64,000 nucleotides of DNA from Roseateles sp. DAIF2 (GTDB lineage Bacteria > Pseudomonadota > Gammaproteobacteria > Burkholderiales > Burkholderiaceae_C): positions 3,534,001-3,598,000 of the forward strand of contig NZ_CP049919.1 of NCBI RefSeq assembly GCF_015624425.1, written 5' to 3'. The position numbers were made by a program, and so were the translations under genes. Below the pieces are notes generated by a model, which saw nothing but the letters and a program-made list of their open reading frames with translations, was not told the origin of the DNA and ran no database searches. Every line of letters begins with the position of its first letter. Within the stretch, counting starts at the first letter, position 1. Shown piece by piece: positions 8,666-19,191 of the stretch.

Positions 8666-9247
8666 TCAGCCGCCGAACAGGCTGCCCTGCTCGCCGCCGA
8701 GCTGGCCGGTGGCGCGCGCCTCGATCAGCAGCAGGCGCTGCTTGGTGGCCAGGCCGCCATGGGAGGAAAAGCCGCCCTTGCTGCCGCTGCCGGGTGTGGG
8801 CAGCACGCGGTGGCAGGGCACGATCGGCGCGAAGGGGTTGTGACCCTCGGCCTGGCCGACCGCGCGCGCCGCGCCGGGCTGGCCCAGGCGCGCCGCCACC
8901 TCGCCATAGCTGAGGGTCTGGCCGACCGGGATGCGACGCGTCAGCGCCAGTACCTCGCGGTTGAACTCGGGCAGCGCGCTGTCGTCCAGCTCCAGCTCCA
9001 GCAGGTCACGCGGCTCGCCGGCCAGCAGCGCGCGCACGCCCGCGATCGCATGCCGGATCGGCGCCGGCAGCTCGTCCGGCAGCGGCAGCTCGCGCGCCGC
9101 AGGGAAGCGCGCCCGCATGCGGTCGCGCGTCGCGCCGGCGTTTTCCTCCGGCAGCTGCGAGCCGACGATGACCGCGCGCTCGTTCCAGGCCATGCCGCAG
9201 CAACCCAGCGGAGTCTCGTAGCAATGGAAGAAGAGGCGAGGCGGCAT
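8666..9247 (-). CDS. ogt: methylated-DNA--protein-cysteine S-methyltransferase
   Basis: A 193-residue protein from the ATG at 9247. It has the acceptor motif IVPCHRV (Cys145), the preceding helix-turn-helix with the Arg finger (ARAVGQA, 127-133) and the active-site Asn in HNPFAP. The protein repairs O6-methylguanine and O4-methylthymine by irreversible transfer of the methyl group to Cys145. There is no Ada N-terminal domain, so it is the constitutive Ogt type. An in-frame ATG at 9310 would add 21 residues that look unlike the family. The gene lies between a TetR regulator and a helicase on the same strand. Confidence 0.92.
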   Translation of the reverse strand: MPPRLFFHCYETPLGCCGMAWNERAVIVGSQLPEENAGATRDRMRARFPAARELPLPDELPAPIRHAIAGVRALLAGEPRDLLELELDDSALPEFNREVLALTRRIPVGQTLSYGEVAARLGQPGAARAVGQAEGHNPFAPIVPCHRVLPTPGSGSKGGFSSHGGLATKQRLLLIEARATGQLGGEQGSLFGG

Positions 9248-9335
9248 GCGAAAGGGGCTCGAAGGGGCTCGGTGAGGGAGCGGAGCTGACGCCAGCAGCG
9301 CACGCGCCATTTTACAGGCCGGGTCGCAAGGCCCC

Positions 9336-10034
9336 TCAGAGCGCCCTGGGCAGCTTCTTCGCCGGGGCTCGCCCCGGCGCGCCATAGGCGGCCAGAAAGG
9401 TCGCCACCGCCGCCTCGGCATAGCGCTCCAGCTCGGCCTTGCTGCTGCGGTGCTCGCCGGTGAACATCGCGCGGTTAAGCGGGATCCACAGCAGCAGGCC
9501 GGCGAAGTGATGCGCGGCCAGGACCGGGTCGGGCAGCACCAGCCCCGAGCGCTGCGCCATGCGCTCGAAGCCGGCCGCCAGGGTCTCGATCACGCGGCCG
9601 AAGCCGCGCTCGTACCAGGCCCGCCCCACCGCCGGAAAGCGGTCCGCCTGTGCGATCACCATGCGGCGCAGCTGCAGCATCTGCGGCCGCAGCAAGGCCT
9701 GCAGCAGCTTGCGCGCCAGCAACGACAGGGCCTCGGCCGGCTCGGCATCGGCCGCCAGGGTCTCGGCCACCAGATGCATCGCGACGGCGATCTGGTCGAT
9801 CGTCGCCTCGACCACCTCGGCATAGAGCCGCTCCTTGTCGGCGACATGCTTGTAGACGGTCGCCTTGGAGACCCCGGCGCGATTCGCCACATCGTCCATC
9901 GTCGTGAGGTCGTAGCCCTTCTCCAGGAACAGGGCCGTGGCCGCCTCGAGGATCTGCTGCTGCTTCTGCTGGGCCCGCAGCTCCGAGCGCGACATCTCCG
10001 GCGGGTCTTCTTCCTTGCTGAGCTGCTTGTCCAT
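9336..10034 (-). CDS. TetR/AcrR-family transcriptional regulator
   Basis: A 232-residue protein starting at the ATG at 10034, with a charged N-terminal tail and a classic TetR helix-turn-helix at about residues 18-65 (ILEAATALFLEKGYDLTTMD, then GVSKATVYKHVADKERLY). The C-terminal half resembles the TetR_C ligand/dimer domain of AcrR-type repressors. It is divergent from the DUF998 membrane protein gene, and the 119-bp gap contains a 22-bp imperfect palindrome. The simplest reading is autorepression plus control of the divergent gene. The ligand is unknown. Confidence 0.92.
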   Translation of the reverse strand: MDKQLSKEEDPPEMSRSELRAQQKQQQILEAATALFLEKGYDLTTMDDVANRAGVSKATVYKHVADKERLYAEVVEATIDQIAVAMHLVAETLAADAEPAEALSLLARKLLQALLRPQMLQLRRMVIAQADRFPAVGRAWYERGFGRVIETLAAGFERMAQRSGLVLPDPVLAAHHFAGLLLWIPLNRAMFTGEHRSSKAELERYAEAAVATFLAAYGAPGRAPAKKLPRAL

Positions 10035-10097
10035 GGGCGGCAGTCTAGCGCCGCCACCGCACTTGACAGGCATCAAGAGCGCGGGCACATTGCAAAC

Positions 10098-10119
10098 AAC
10101 TAAACCAAACAGTTCAGTT
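10098..10119. promoter_or_regulatory. probable TetR operator in divergent intergenic region
   Basis: The half-sites AACTAAAC and GTTCAGTT match as an inverted repeat at 7 of 8 positions, separated by CAAACA. The tract is AT-rich compared with its surroundings. It lies 63 bp upstream of the TetR start and 34 bp upstream of the DUF998 start, the expected place for a shared operator. Confidence 0.6.
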
Positions 10120-10802
10120 TTATTTCAAACCATCAGGCCGCAGGGAGCATCACATGAACCAACAAGCCACGATGGGCGGCACGGCCCAGCCGACGCCCAA
10201 CCAAGCCCGGAAGATCCGCAGCGCACGCCTGCTGGCCTGCGGCATCGTCAGCACACCCCTCTTCTATCTGCTGGCCCTGCTGCAGCTGATCGCGCAGCCG
10301 GGCTATGACATCCAGCAGCTGCCGCTCAGCTACCTGAGCCTGGCCCGCTGGGGCTGGCTGCAGGACCTGAACTTCATCGCCGCCGGGCTGCTCGCGCTGG
10401 CCGGCGCGGTCGGCGTGCGCCAATATCTGCGCGGTCAGCGCGGCGGCAGCTGGGGCGCGCTGCTGATCGGCGCCTACGGCATCGGCATGGTGCTGGCCGG
10501 CCTGTGCCCGCCGGACCCGGCCTTCGGGCTGCCGGACGGCACGCCGCCGGGGCCGGCCGCGGCCATGAGCGGCCGCGCCCTGGTCCATACGATCGGCTTC
10601 TTCCTGTCCTTCTTCTCGCTGATGGCGGCCACGCTGGTGTTCGCGCGCCGCTATGCGGGTCTGCAGCGGCGCGGCTGGATGGCCTACTGCCTGCTGACCG
10701 CGGGGCTCGCGCCCGTCCTGTTCGGTGCCGGCATGGCCTCGCCCTGGCCCGGCATCGTGATGGCCCTGACCGGCCTGCTGCTGTTCGGCTGGGTCTCGGT
10801 GA

Positions 10803-11849
<1,047 letters not shown>

Positions 11850-11895
11850 CACCACGATCCAAGCAAACACCAAGAAGAGAAAACGGAAACAGACG

Positions 11896-11927
11896 GCCGG
11901 GCCGGAGGTTTTCTCTCTCGGCCCGGC
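11896..11927 (-). terminator. terminator between the M81 metallopeptidase gene and dusA
   Basis: The arms GCCGGGCCG and CGGCCCGGC are perfectly complementary over 9 bp around a 14-nt loop. Read on the minus strand, the stem is followed within a few bases by a T-rich stretch (TGTTTCCGTTTTC). It would end the long TonB/MFS/S12/M81 transcript before dusA. Confidence 0.6.
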
Positions 11928-12004
11928 GCGTCGGGAACCCGGATTTTACGTGGCAGGGCCTTTAGCGGGCGGCGCTGGATCGAAAGGCCCCGCCCTCCCC
12001 CAGC

Positions 12005-13492
12005 TCAGGCCGGCAATACCCCGGCCCGTTCCGCATGCGGATCGGCCTGGCGCGGCCAGTAGTTGAGGTCGCGGTGGCGATAGGGGATCGCGGCGAAGTC
12101 GGGCGTGATGGCGCCCGGCGTGGCGGCGTAGACCACGGCCTTGGCGATGGGCGCGAAGTCGGCATGGAAATGCTGTGTCGACTTCACCACCACCAGCTTC
12201 TTGTCGGTCAGCGTGATGCCGATGCCCTGGAAGGCGTCGGTGCCAAAGATCTGCCCGCGCACCGAGGACAGCAGCAGGTGCAGGCCGTTCGCCGCCTCCA
12301 CCCAGACGCAGCGCCCCATCGGCACGCGGCCGGTCATGCCCGGCAGGCCCTGCGTGTGCTTGTCGAGGATGTGGCGCACGGTCACGCGCAGGTCCACCGG
12401 CTCGCCGGAGCTGGGCCCGCATTTGCCGCCGACGCGCAGATCGACCACCGCCCCGACGCCGGCATCGCAGCATATCTGCACCGCCCCAAGATCCCAGAAC
12501 GCGCCGATGACGACGTTGCCGATGCCGCGCTCCAGCACCCGCCGCAACACGAACGTGCTGTCACTCGGGGCGCCGCCGCCCGGGTTGTCCGCCACATCGG
12601 CCAGCACCACCGGGCCGCCTGGCACGGCCAGCGCGCGGTCCAGCGCGGCATCCAGCGGCATCGAGTTGTCGCCGGTCTGCTCGCGCAGTTCCCAGAACTC
12701 GCGGCCCAGTTGCTCGGCCAGGGCCTGGGCCTTGGCGGCATCGTTGTCGGTCACCACCCAGAGCTTGGCGCCGGACTCGGGCACATCGCCCCAAGGGAAA
12801 CCATGGCCGAGCGAGACGGACAGCACGCCGTCCTTGCCTTCCAATGCCTGCATGCGCCGCACAAAGCCCGCCATCGGCTCGCGCGTGGTGTGCCACAGGC
12901 CTACCATCTTGCAATCGAACACGCCGGTGGTCGGCCGCACGCGACCCTGCATCATGTCCACCAGGATGCGGTAGAGCTCGCGGGCGCGCTCCTCGACGTC
13001 GATATGCGGGTACTCCTTGAAGGCGATGATCACATCGGCCGAGCGCTGCATCAGCGCGGTGAAATGACAGTGCAGGTCCAGTTCCACCCCGATCGGCACA
13101 TCGGGCCCGACGATCTCGCGCACCCGCGCGATCAGGTCGCCCTCGCAGTCGTCATAGCCATCCGCCGCCATCGCGCCATGCAGGGTCAGCTGCACTGCCT
13201 GCACCGGCAGCGCGGCGCGCAGATCGTCCAGCACCTGGCCGCGCAGGTCCTCGTAGACCGCGCGCACGGTGCGGCCCAGCGGCTGGGCGAAGCTGCACAG
13301 GCTCTCCACCATCTGGTGCCCGTCGGCCTCGATCATGGTGCGCATGAAGCGCATCAGCGAGCCCGAGCCCTCGGGGGCAACGCGGCTGGCATCGCCGCGG
13401 TAGATGCCGAACTCCTCGAAACCACCCCAGCCGGTGGGCGCATAGGCAAAGGTGTTGGTCTCGGTGGTCAGTTGCGCCAGGAAAATCTTCAT
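12005..13492 (-). CDS. M81 family metallopeptidase (MlrC/microcystinase C-like)
   Basis: A 495-residue protein. The start at 13492 has a GGGAG site and gives the family N-terminus MKIFLAQLTTETNTF. Family signatures are LHGAMAADGYDDCEGDL, ELDLHCH with candidate zinc ligands, and the C-terminal hallmark DVADNPGGGAPSDST. No signal peptide, so it is cytoplasmic. The best-known member, MlrC, is a zinc peptidase that cleaves linearised microcystin and its tetrapeptide; most other members have no known substrate. It is the last gene of an operon behind a beta-lactamase-fold hydrolase, an MFS permease and a TonB receptor, which supports a role in breaking down an imported peptide. Confidence 0.9.
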   Translation of the reverse strand: MKIFLAQLTTETNTFAYAPTGWGGFEEFGIYRGDASRVAPEGSGSLMRFMRTMIEADGHQMVESLCSFAQPLGRTVRAVYEDLRGQVLDDLRAALPVQAVQLTLHGAMAADGYDDCEGDLIARVREIVGPDVPIGVELDLHCHFTALMQRSADVIIAFKEYPHIDVEERARELYRILVDMMQGRVRPTTGVFDCKMVGLWHTTREPMAGFVRRMQALEGKDGVLSVSLGHGFPWGDVPESGAKLWVVTDNDAAKAQALAEQLGREFWELREQTGDNSMPLDAALDRALAVPGGPVVLADVADNPGGGAPSDSTFVLRRVLERGIGNVVIGAFWDLGAVQICCDAGVGAVVDLRVGGKCGPSSGEPVDLRVTVRHILDKHTQGLPGMTGRVPMGRCVWVEAANGLHLLLSSVRGQIFGTDAFQGIGITLTDKKLVVVKSTQHFHADFAPIAKAVVYAATPGAITPDFAAIPYRHRDLNYWPRQADPHAERAGVLPA

Positions 13493-13506
13493 CTGCTGCT
13501 CCCGGT

Positions 13507-15174
13507 TCAGCCGGCCAGGCGCTCGAAGCGCATCTGGCGGGTACGCAAGGTGTCGATGCGGAAGGCCGTCACGCGCCCATCGGCGCCGCGCTCCAGATTC
13601 AGCACGCCGCACAGCGGCGTGCCACTGACCTGCCAGCCGAACACCTCGGTGGAGAACGGCTCCAGCTCCAGCGCATGCGTGCCATAGACGCCACCCACGT
13701 CGAGCAGCAGGCGCTCGCCGTCGAGGCGAAAGCCCGCCTCGGCGGCCAGGTCCGGCGCCCGGTAGCGGCCCAGCAGTTTCGGGGCCAGGTCTTGCGCGGC
13801 CGGCGGCGTGGCCGGCAGGCGCTCGAAGCGTTCGACATGGCCGCCCTCGCTGACGTCGAGCGCGGCGGGCGCCTCGCCGCTGCGGGCCAGGCTGGCGGCG
13901 CGCACGCTGAGCGGGCCGACCGCCATGTCCTCCACGCCGATGCGCAGCGCCTCGCCGTTCTCCTTCAGCGGCACGGGCTTGTTGTTCAGGAAGCGCAGGC
14001 CGAGCGTGCCGCCCGGCGCCTCCTCGAAGGCGAGCACCAGGCCCGAGCCGGCCGCGTGGTAGCGCGCGCCCAGCATGGGCTTGAAGGGCTCGCTGGCGGC
14101 CTTGGCCACCGGCGGTTCGGTCAGCAGCGCATCGCCCAACACGGCGTCGATGATCTGGAAGGCCGTGGCCACCGGATCGAGCAGCGCGCCATTGGTCATC
14201 ATCACGATGTCCAGCCCATGGGCCGGCACCGTGATCATCTGGCAGGTGCCGCCGACCACGCCGCCGGCATGGTGCACCACCTCGACCCCGCGATAGGGAT
14301 GGACCATCAGCCCCAGCGCGTAGGGCAGCTCGGTGCCGTTGTTGAGCCGCGCGCGGCTGACCATCTGCTGCCAGCTCGATGCGCTGCCGACGGTCTTCGC
14401 GGGGCCGCGCAGATGGGCCAGCCAGCCCAGCATGTCGTCGATGGTCGAGACCATCGCGCCCTCGCCGCGCACCTCCTCGGTGGGAAAGATGCCGCGCCGC
14501 CAGCCACCGCCCTGCTCCGGCGGCAGCGGCACATGCAGGGTCGCCAGGCCGCGGTGGATCTCGAAGTCGCTGGGCACCGAGGCGGTGTCCAACATGCCCA
14601 GCGGCGCGAAGATGCGCTCCTGCAGGAACTGCTCGAAGGGCAGACCGCCGACCCGCTCGATGACCAGGGACAGCAGGTGGTAACCGCTGTTGCAGTACAT
14701 CATCTTCTCGCCGGGTGCGAAGTTCACGCCGCCCTGGCGCAGCTGTATCGCCAGCGCCACGCCCTTGGGCTTGATCGCCATGCCCTCGGCCAGGAAGCCC
14801 GTGTCGAGATAGCAGCGGTAGCCCCCGGTGTGGTTCATCAGCTGGCGCAGGCTGGGCTCGCCCAGCAGCACCGGCAGCTCGGGCAGGTAGCGGCGCACGC
14901 TGGCGTCGACATCGAGCTTGCCGTCCTCGGCCAGCAGCAGCACGGCCAGGCAGGTGAAATGCTTGCTGGTCGAGCCGATGCGCATGCGCGTCCAGGCGGT
15001 GTTGGCCACGCCATGCTCAAGGCTGGCCAGGCCGAAGCCGCGGCGGTAAAGCGCCCGGCCATGCCGGGCCACCCCCACCACCAGGCCGGGCGCATCGCTG
15101 CGGTTGACGGCGGCGAACAGGCCGTCGATCGTGGCCACGGGGTCGGAAGAAGAAGCAACAGCGGATTCGCTCAT
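13507..15174 (-). CDS. S12 serine hydrolase, beta-lactamase/D-aminopeptidase/MlrB-like
   Basis: A 555-residue protein with the three active-site elements of class C penicillin-recognising enzymes: STSK (Ser68-Lys71), YCN (Tyr160-Asn162) and HAG (His302-Gly304). After the roughly 350-residue catalytic domain there are about 200 residues of beta-rich C-terminal domains, as in D-aminopeptidase and MlrB-like proteins. There is no signal peptide, which argues against a secreted beta-lactamase and for a cytoplasmic peptidase. It lies 14 bp upstream of the M81 gene and 50 bp downstream of an MFS permease. S12 plus M81 plus MFS is the same trio of families as mlrB, mlrC and mlrD. The exact substrate is unknown. 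Confidence 0.9.
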   Translation of the reverse strand: MSESAVASSSDPVATIDGLFAAVNRSDAPGLVVGVARHGRALYRRGFGLASLEHGVANTAWTRMRIGSTSKHFTCLAVLLLAEDGKLDVDASVRRYLPELPVLLGEPSLRQLMNHTGGYRCYLDTGFLAEGMAIKPKGVALAIQLRQGGVNFAPGEKMMYCNSGYHLLSLVIERVGGLPFEQFLQERIFAPLGMLDTASVPSDFEIHRGLATLHVPLPPEQGGGWRRGIFPTEEVRGEGAMVSTIDDMLGWLAHLRGPAKTVGSASSWQQMVSRARLNNGTELPYALGLMVHPYRGVEVVHHAGGVVGGTCQMITVPAHGLDIVMMTNGALLDPVATAFQIIDAVLGDALLTEPPVAKAASEPFKPMLGARYHAAGSGLVLAFEEAPGGTLGLRFLNNKPVPLKENGEALRIGVEDMAVGPLSVRAASLARSGEAPAALDVSEGGHVERFERLPATPPAAQDLAPKLLGRYRAPDLAAEAGFRLDGERLLLDVGGVYGTHALELEPFSTEVFGWQVSGTPLCGVLNLERGADGRVTAFRIDTLRTRQMRFERLAG

Positions 15175-15224
15175 GGGGTCTCCAATCAGTCAGTCAATCA
15201 ATCGGTCAAGGAAAAGGGCTTGGC

Positions 15225-16577
15225 TCAGCCAAGCTCGGGATGCACGGCCCGGACCGTGCGGACATAGGGCCGCTCGGCGGCGAACATCAGCCCGGCGGCC
15301 AGCGCGAAGGCCAGCGCGCCGACGCCGGCCGCCGCCGCCAGCAGCCCGGCGGGCGTGGCCTGCAGCAGGTCGGACACCGCGCCCACCAGCACCGGGCTGA
15401 GCGCGCTGAGCAGCACGCTCAGCGCCGTGCCCACCGCGATCACGCGCGAGCGCAGCGCCTCGGGGCTCATGTCCTGCAGCAGGGTCGGCACCAGCACGCT
15501 GCCGGCGATCAGCGCGGCCACCTGGACGCCGAACAGCGCGTACAGGCTGGACGCATCCGGCGCGAACGGCATCGCCGCTGCGGCCAGCGCCGCCACCGCG
15601 GCCCCGACGCCGACCACCCGCACCGGCAGCGCCGGACCCAGCCGGCCGCCCAGCAGCTTCACGCCCGCAGCGCCGGCCAGGGCCCCCACCGCGGTGCCCA
15701 GCAGATAGGCCAGGCCGATGCCCCGCCCCACGTCCGCGGTGGCGGCGCCGAAATGCCGCGCCGCAATGATGGGCAGCCACATGCTGCCCGCCGCCAGGCC
15801 CAGGGTGGCCATGCCCGAGCCGCCGAACACCGTGGCCATCGTGCGCCCATGCGCGCGGCTGTAGGGCAGCAGCGACAGGGCCGCGCTGGGCGCCGCCTGC
15901 CGCAGGCCCTCGCGCTGCGGATGCAGGCGCACCAGCAGCACCGCCAGCGCCACCAGCGGCCCCGGCGCGGCCACCGCCAGGAAGGCCAGGCGCCAGGGTT
16001 CCAGGTCTTGCCAGGAGGGCGGCAGCAGCGGGCGCAGCAGCTCCAGCTGGCCGACCATGGCGCCGCTCAGGGTGATGCCCAGGCCCGCGCCGAAGATCGC
16101 CGCCAGCGCATAGACGCCATTGGCCAGCACGCGGCGGCGCGCCGAGACGATCTGCGGGATCAGGCCGTAGACGATCGGCGCCAGGCCCGCCTCGCCGATG
16201 CCCAGGCCCGCGGCGGCCAGGAACAGCGAGGGGAAGTCGCGCGCCAGCCCGCAGGCGGCCGTGGCCGCGGCCCAGACCAGCACGCAGATCGCCAGCAGGG
16301 AGCGGCGGCCGTAGCGGTCGGCCAGCCAGCCGATGGGCAGCGCGGCCAGGCCCGAGAACAGCGTGATGCCGGCGCCCTGCAGCAGGCCGAGCTTGGTGTC
16401 CGACAGCTGCAGCGACTGCCGCATCGGCTCGGCCAGCAGCACCAGGATCTGCCGGTCGATCGCGGCGAACACGGTGGCGATGATCAGCACCAGCAGGCCG
16501 TAGGTCGCGATGGCGGCGGCGCCCACCGCATGCGGCGGCGCCACCGGGCGCTGGCGCCCGGAGAGGGGAATGTCCAT
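15225..16577 (-). CDS. MFS transporter (spinster-like)
   Basis: A 450-residue protein with twelve predicted helices and the MFS loop 2-3 motif GWLADRYGRRSLL. An Asp-Arg pair in helix 1 (AIDRQILVLL) is typical of the spinster-like/ACS-like branch that moves organic anions and peptidic compounds. Its position between a TonB receptor gene (37 bp upstream) and two peptidase genes suggests it carries the substrate across the inner membrane. Export of a breakdown product cannot be excluded. Start ATG at 16577. Confidence 0.9.
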   Translation of the reverse strand: MDIPLSGRQRPVAPPHAVGAAAIATYGLLVLIIATVFAAIDRQILVLLAEPMRQSLQLSDTKLGLLQGAGITLFSGLAALPIGWLADRYGRRSLLAICVLVWAAATAACGLARDFPSLFLAAAGLGIGEAGLAPIVYGLIPQIVSARRRVLANGVYALAAIFGAGLGITLSGAMVGQLELLRPLLPPSWQDLEPWRLAFLAVAAPGPLVALAVLLVRLHPQREGLRQAAPSAALSLLPYSRAHGRTMATVFGGSGMATLGLAAGSMWLPIIAARHFGAATADVGRGIGLAYLLGTAVGALAGAAGVKLLGGRLGPALPVRVVGVGAAVAALAAAAMPFAPDASSLYALFGVQVAALIAGSVLVPTLLQDMSPEALRSRVIAVGTALSVLLSALSPVLVGAVSDLLQATPAGLLAAAAGVGALAFALAAGLMFAAERPYVRTVRAVHPELG

Positions 16578-16614
16578 GGAAGGGGTCCGGTGAAGAACGA
16601 ACGAGGACGCGGCC

Positions 16615-19092
16615 TCAGAACGGCAGGGTCAGGGTCGCGCCGAGCGTGCGCGGCGGTGCGAGCGAGACCCAGCCCGGCCCGCCGAAGGGCTGCAGGATGT
16701 TGTTGCCGGCCAGCTGCGCGGCGCGGTCGAACAGGTTGCGCACATACAGGGCCAGCTGCAGGCGGCCGAAGTCGATGCCCGCCTGCAGATCTGTCATCGC
16801 ATAGGCCGGCAGGCGGTACAGCGGCAGGGCCGCGCTGCCCTCGAAGCCGGTGCGGCGTTCGCCCACATGGCGCTGCGTCAGGCCGACGTAGCTGGGACGC
16901 CCGCTCAGCTCGAAGGCATAGTTCGCCGACAGGCTGGCGGAGAAGCGGGCGCTGGACGGCAGGCGCGCGCCGGCCTTGGCGCCCAGGCCCGGCGCATCCT
17001 CGCTGAGCCGGGCGTCGATATAGGCCGCGTTGCCGGCCAGGGTCCAGCGCGCATCGGGCCGCCAGCTCGCCACCAGCTCGGCGCCGCGCACGCGCGCCGC
17101 GCCGGCGTTGACGATGGTCGTGACGCCGCCGCTGGGCATGAACTGCTGCAGATCCTTCCAGCGGATGTCGAAGGCCGCGGCCTCCAGCGACAGGCGCTTG
17201 TCCAGCAGGTCGGCCTTGTAGCCGGCCTCGACGCTGGTCAGCGCGTCATGCCGAAAGCTGTTGGGCCCGGTGGGCGCGCCGGTCACCGGATCGTTCAGCA
17301 CCGCGTTGGGGCCGCCGGGGCGGTAGCCGGTGGCGCCGCGCAGATAGACATCGCTGCCCTTGTCCAGCGCATAGCGCGCGGTCAGCAGCCAGGTGCGGCT
17401 GGTCTCGCTCGACGCGCCCTCCAGTGCCTGCTTGCCGCCGGCCAGCAGGCCCTCGGTGAGCTGGGTGTAGCGCTGCTTGTTGCGCGCCACGCGCAGGCCG
17501 CCGGTCAGGGCCAGGCCGGCAGCGCTCTTCCAGGTGAGGTCCCCGTACAGGGCTATCTCCTTGAAGCGGGCCGGCAGGCCCGCGGTGAACAGCTGCGGCC
17601 CCGGGGCTCCGCCGGGCAAGGTGGTGCGGGCAAGCTGGTCGTTGGTAGAGGCCTCGTCATCCCAGTAGAAGCCGAGCAGCCATTCCAGCGTCTTGTCGGA
17701 CTTCGAGGTCAGGCGCAGCTCCTGCGTGGTCTTGTCCAGGGTGACGTCGGTGTTCGCCCAGGCGCTGCCGAGGTTCAGGCCCAGGCCGGCCAGCATCGGC
17801 ACATAGGATTCGCTGAGGTCGACCTGCACATGCGAGGCGACCTTCTGCCGCGAGCTGATCGAGTTCAGGCGCGCCCAGCCGAAGTCGTATTCGAGATCGG
17901 CCGACAGCAGGTCGATCTTGACGTCGTAGGGCTCCGGCTCGCGCAGGCGGCGCTGCCGGCCGCCCGCATGCAGCGGCTCGCTGTCGCTGGGACGGTACTC
18001 GACGAAATCGGTGCCGTCGCGGCGGATCTTCTGCGTCGTGCCGGTGAAGCGCAGTTTCATCTGCCGGACCGGCGTGACCAGCAGCGAGGCGCGCAGGCCG
18101 CGGGTGTCGCCGCGATCGTTGTCGCTGCGGGGCCGCTGGCCGATGGTATCGACCGTGCCGCCGAAATGCTCGTTGAAGGCCGAGACCCGCAGGCCCGCCA
18201 CATCCTCCTTCAGCGGCACATTGAGCACCGCGCCGACGGTATGGCCGGGGCCGCCGCCGCGCGTGGCCGAGGCGCCCAGCGTGAGCCGGCCGGACAGCTC
18301 GTAGGTGTCCGGCTCATGGGTCACGTATTTCAAGAGCCCACCCATCGCGCCGGCGCCGTACAGGGTGCCCTGCGGGCCGCGCAGCACCTCCACATGCTTG
18401 AGGTCCAGCAGCCCCATGTCCAGCGCCATCTGCGGGCCGCTGGCGAAGGGGCCGCTGGAGCCGAAGGCGACATCGTCCACATAGATGCCGACGGTGGCGA
18501 TGGTCTGCGTGCCGGTGGTGACGCCGCGGATGCTGACCGTGCCGACACCCGCGCCGCCCATGCTCTTGACATCGACACCGGCCTCACCGGCCAGGTAGTC
18601 CTGCAGGCTGCGCGCGCCCTTGCGCTGCAGCTGCTCGCCGCCCACCACGCTGACCTGCATCGGCACCTCGCGCACCGGCTCGTTGCGGCGGCTGGCGCTG
18701 ACGACCACCGAGTCGAGCTGGACCTTGTCGGCGCGCGGCGACGACGAGGCCGCGGGGCGGATGGTCAGGGCGTTGGCGCCGGTCTCCACCGCCTGCAGCC
18801 CGCTGCCGTCGAGCATGCGGTTCAGCGCCTCGAGGGGGGTGAAGCTGCCGTTCACCGCCTTGGTGATGAGGCCGCGCACCAGGTCCGGCGAATAGATCAG
18901 CTGGATGCGCGTCTGCTCGATCAGCTGCTGCAGCGATTGCGCGGCCGGCAGCGCCGGGATGTTCAGCGCCTGCGGCGCGGCGGCGGCCGGCGTGGCGAGC
19001 GCGTTGCCCTGGGCGGCGCAGCTCAGGCCGACGAGGGCCAGGCTCAGGGCCACGGCCAGGGGTCGCAGCAAGGGCGGCTTCATGGTGTGCAC
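16615..19092 (-). CDS. TonB-dependent receptor with N-terminal signalling (STN) domain
   Basis: An 825-residue outer-membrane protein. The GTG at 19092 is favoured because AGGAG lies 6 nt upstream; an ATG at 19083 is the alternative. It has a signal peptide (to about residue 30), a secretin/TonB short N-terminal domain (about 43-100; LQQLIEQTRIQLIYSPD), a TonB-box-like stretch (DSVVVSASRR), a plug domain (about 130-245) and a barrel ending in a terminal Phe (LTLPF). The STN domain marks a transducing receptor that signals through the FecR/FecI pair encoded just upstream. Iron-siderophore uptake is the textbook role of such sets, but downstream peptidase genes point to a peptidic ligand. Confidence 0.92.
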   Translation of the reverse strand: MHTMKPPLLRPLAVALSLALVGLSCAAQGNALATPAAAAPQALNIPALPAAQSLQQLIEQTRIQLIYSPDLVRGLITKAVNGSFTPLEALNRMLDGSGLQAVETGANALTIRPAASSSPRADKVQLDSVVVSASRRNEPVREVPMQVSVVGGEQLQRKGARSLQDYLAGEAGVDVKSMGGAGVGTVSIRGVTTGTQTIATVGIYVDDVAFGSSGPFASGPQMALDMGLLDLKHVEVLRGPQGTLYGAGAMGGLLKYVTHEPDTYELSGRLTLGASATRGGGPGHTVGAVLNVPLKEDVAGLRVSAFNEHFGGTVDTIGQRPRSDNDRGDTRGLRASLLVTPVRQMKLRFTGTTQKIRRDGTDFVEYRPSDSEPLHAGGRQRRLREPEPYDVKIDLLSADLEYDFGWARLNSISSRQKVASHVQVDLSESYVPMLAGLGLNLGSAWANTDVTLDKTTQELRLTSKSDKTLEWLLGFYWDDEASTNDQLARTTLPGGAPGPQLFTAGLPARFKEIALYGDLTWKSAAGLALTGGLRVARNKQRYTQLTEGLLAGGKQALEGASSETSRTWLLTARYALDKGSDVYLRGATGYRPGGPNAVLNDPVTGAPTGPNSFRHDALTSVEAGYKADLLDKRLSLEAAAFDIRWKDLQQFMPSGGVTTIVNAGAARVRGAELVASWRPDARWTLAGNAAYIDARLSEDAPGLGAKAGARLPSSARFSASLSANYAFELSGRPSYVGLTQRHVGERRTGFEGSAALPLYRLPAYAMTDLQAGIDFGRLQLALYVRNLFDRAAQLAGNNILQPFGGPGWVSLAPPRTLGATLTLPF

Positions 19093-19191
19093 ATGGGTCT
19101 CCTGTGAGCGCAGCCTGGCAGGGCCGGCCGCTGTGTTGTGGATGCCCTGGTACGACGCGCCCGGGCGCCAACCCCCTCACAAGGACAAACC

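Noticed and set aside
13507..15174. Secreted class C beta-lactamase (AmpC)
   Set aside because: The active-site motifs are of that clan, but the protein has no signal peptide, is about 170 residues too long and sits in a peptidase operon rather than beside ampR.
15240..19107. Very long plus-strand open frames opposite the MFS and TonB receptor genes
   Set aside because: They are His/Gln/Arg/Ala-rich shadows created by high GC at third positions. The minus-strand genes have clear family motifs.
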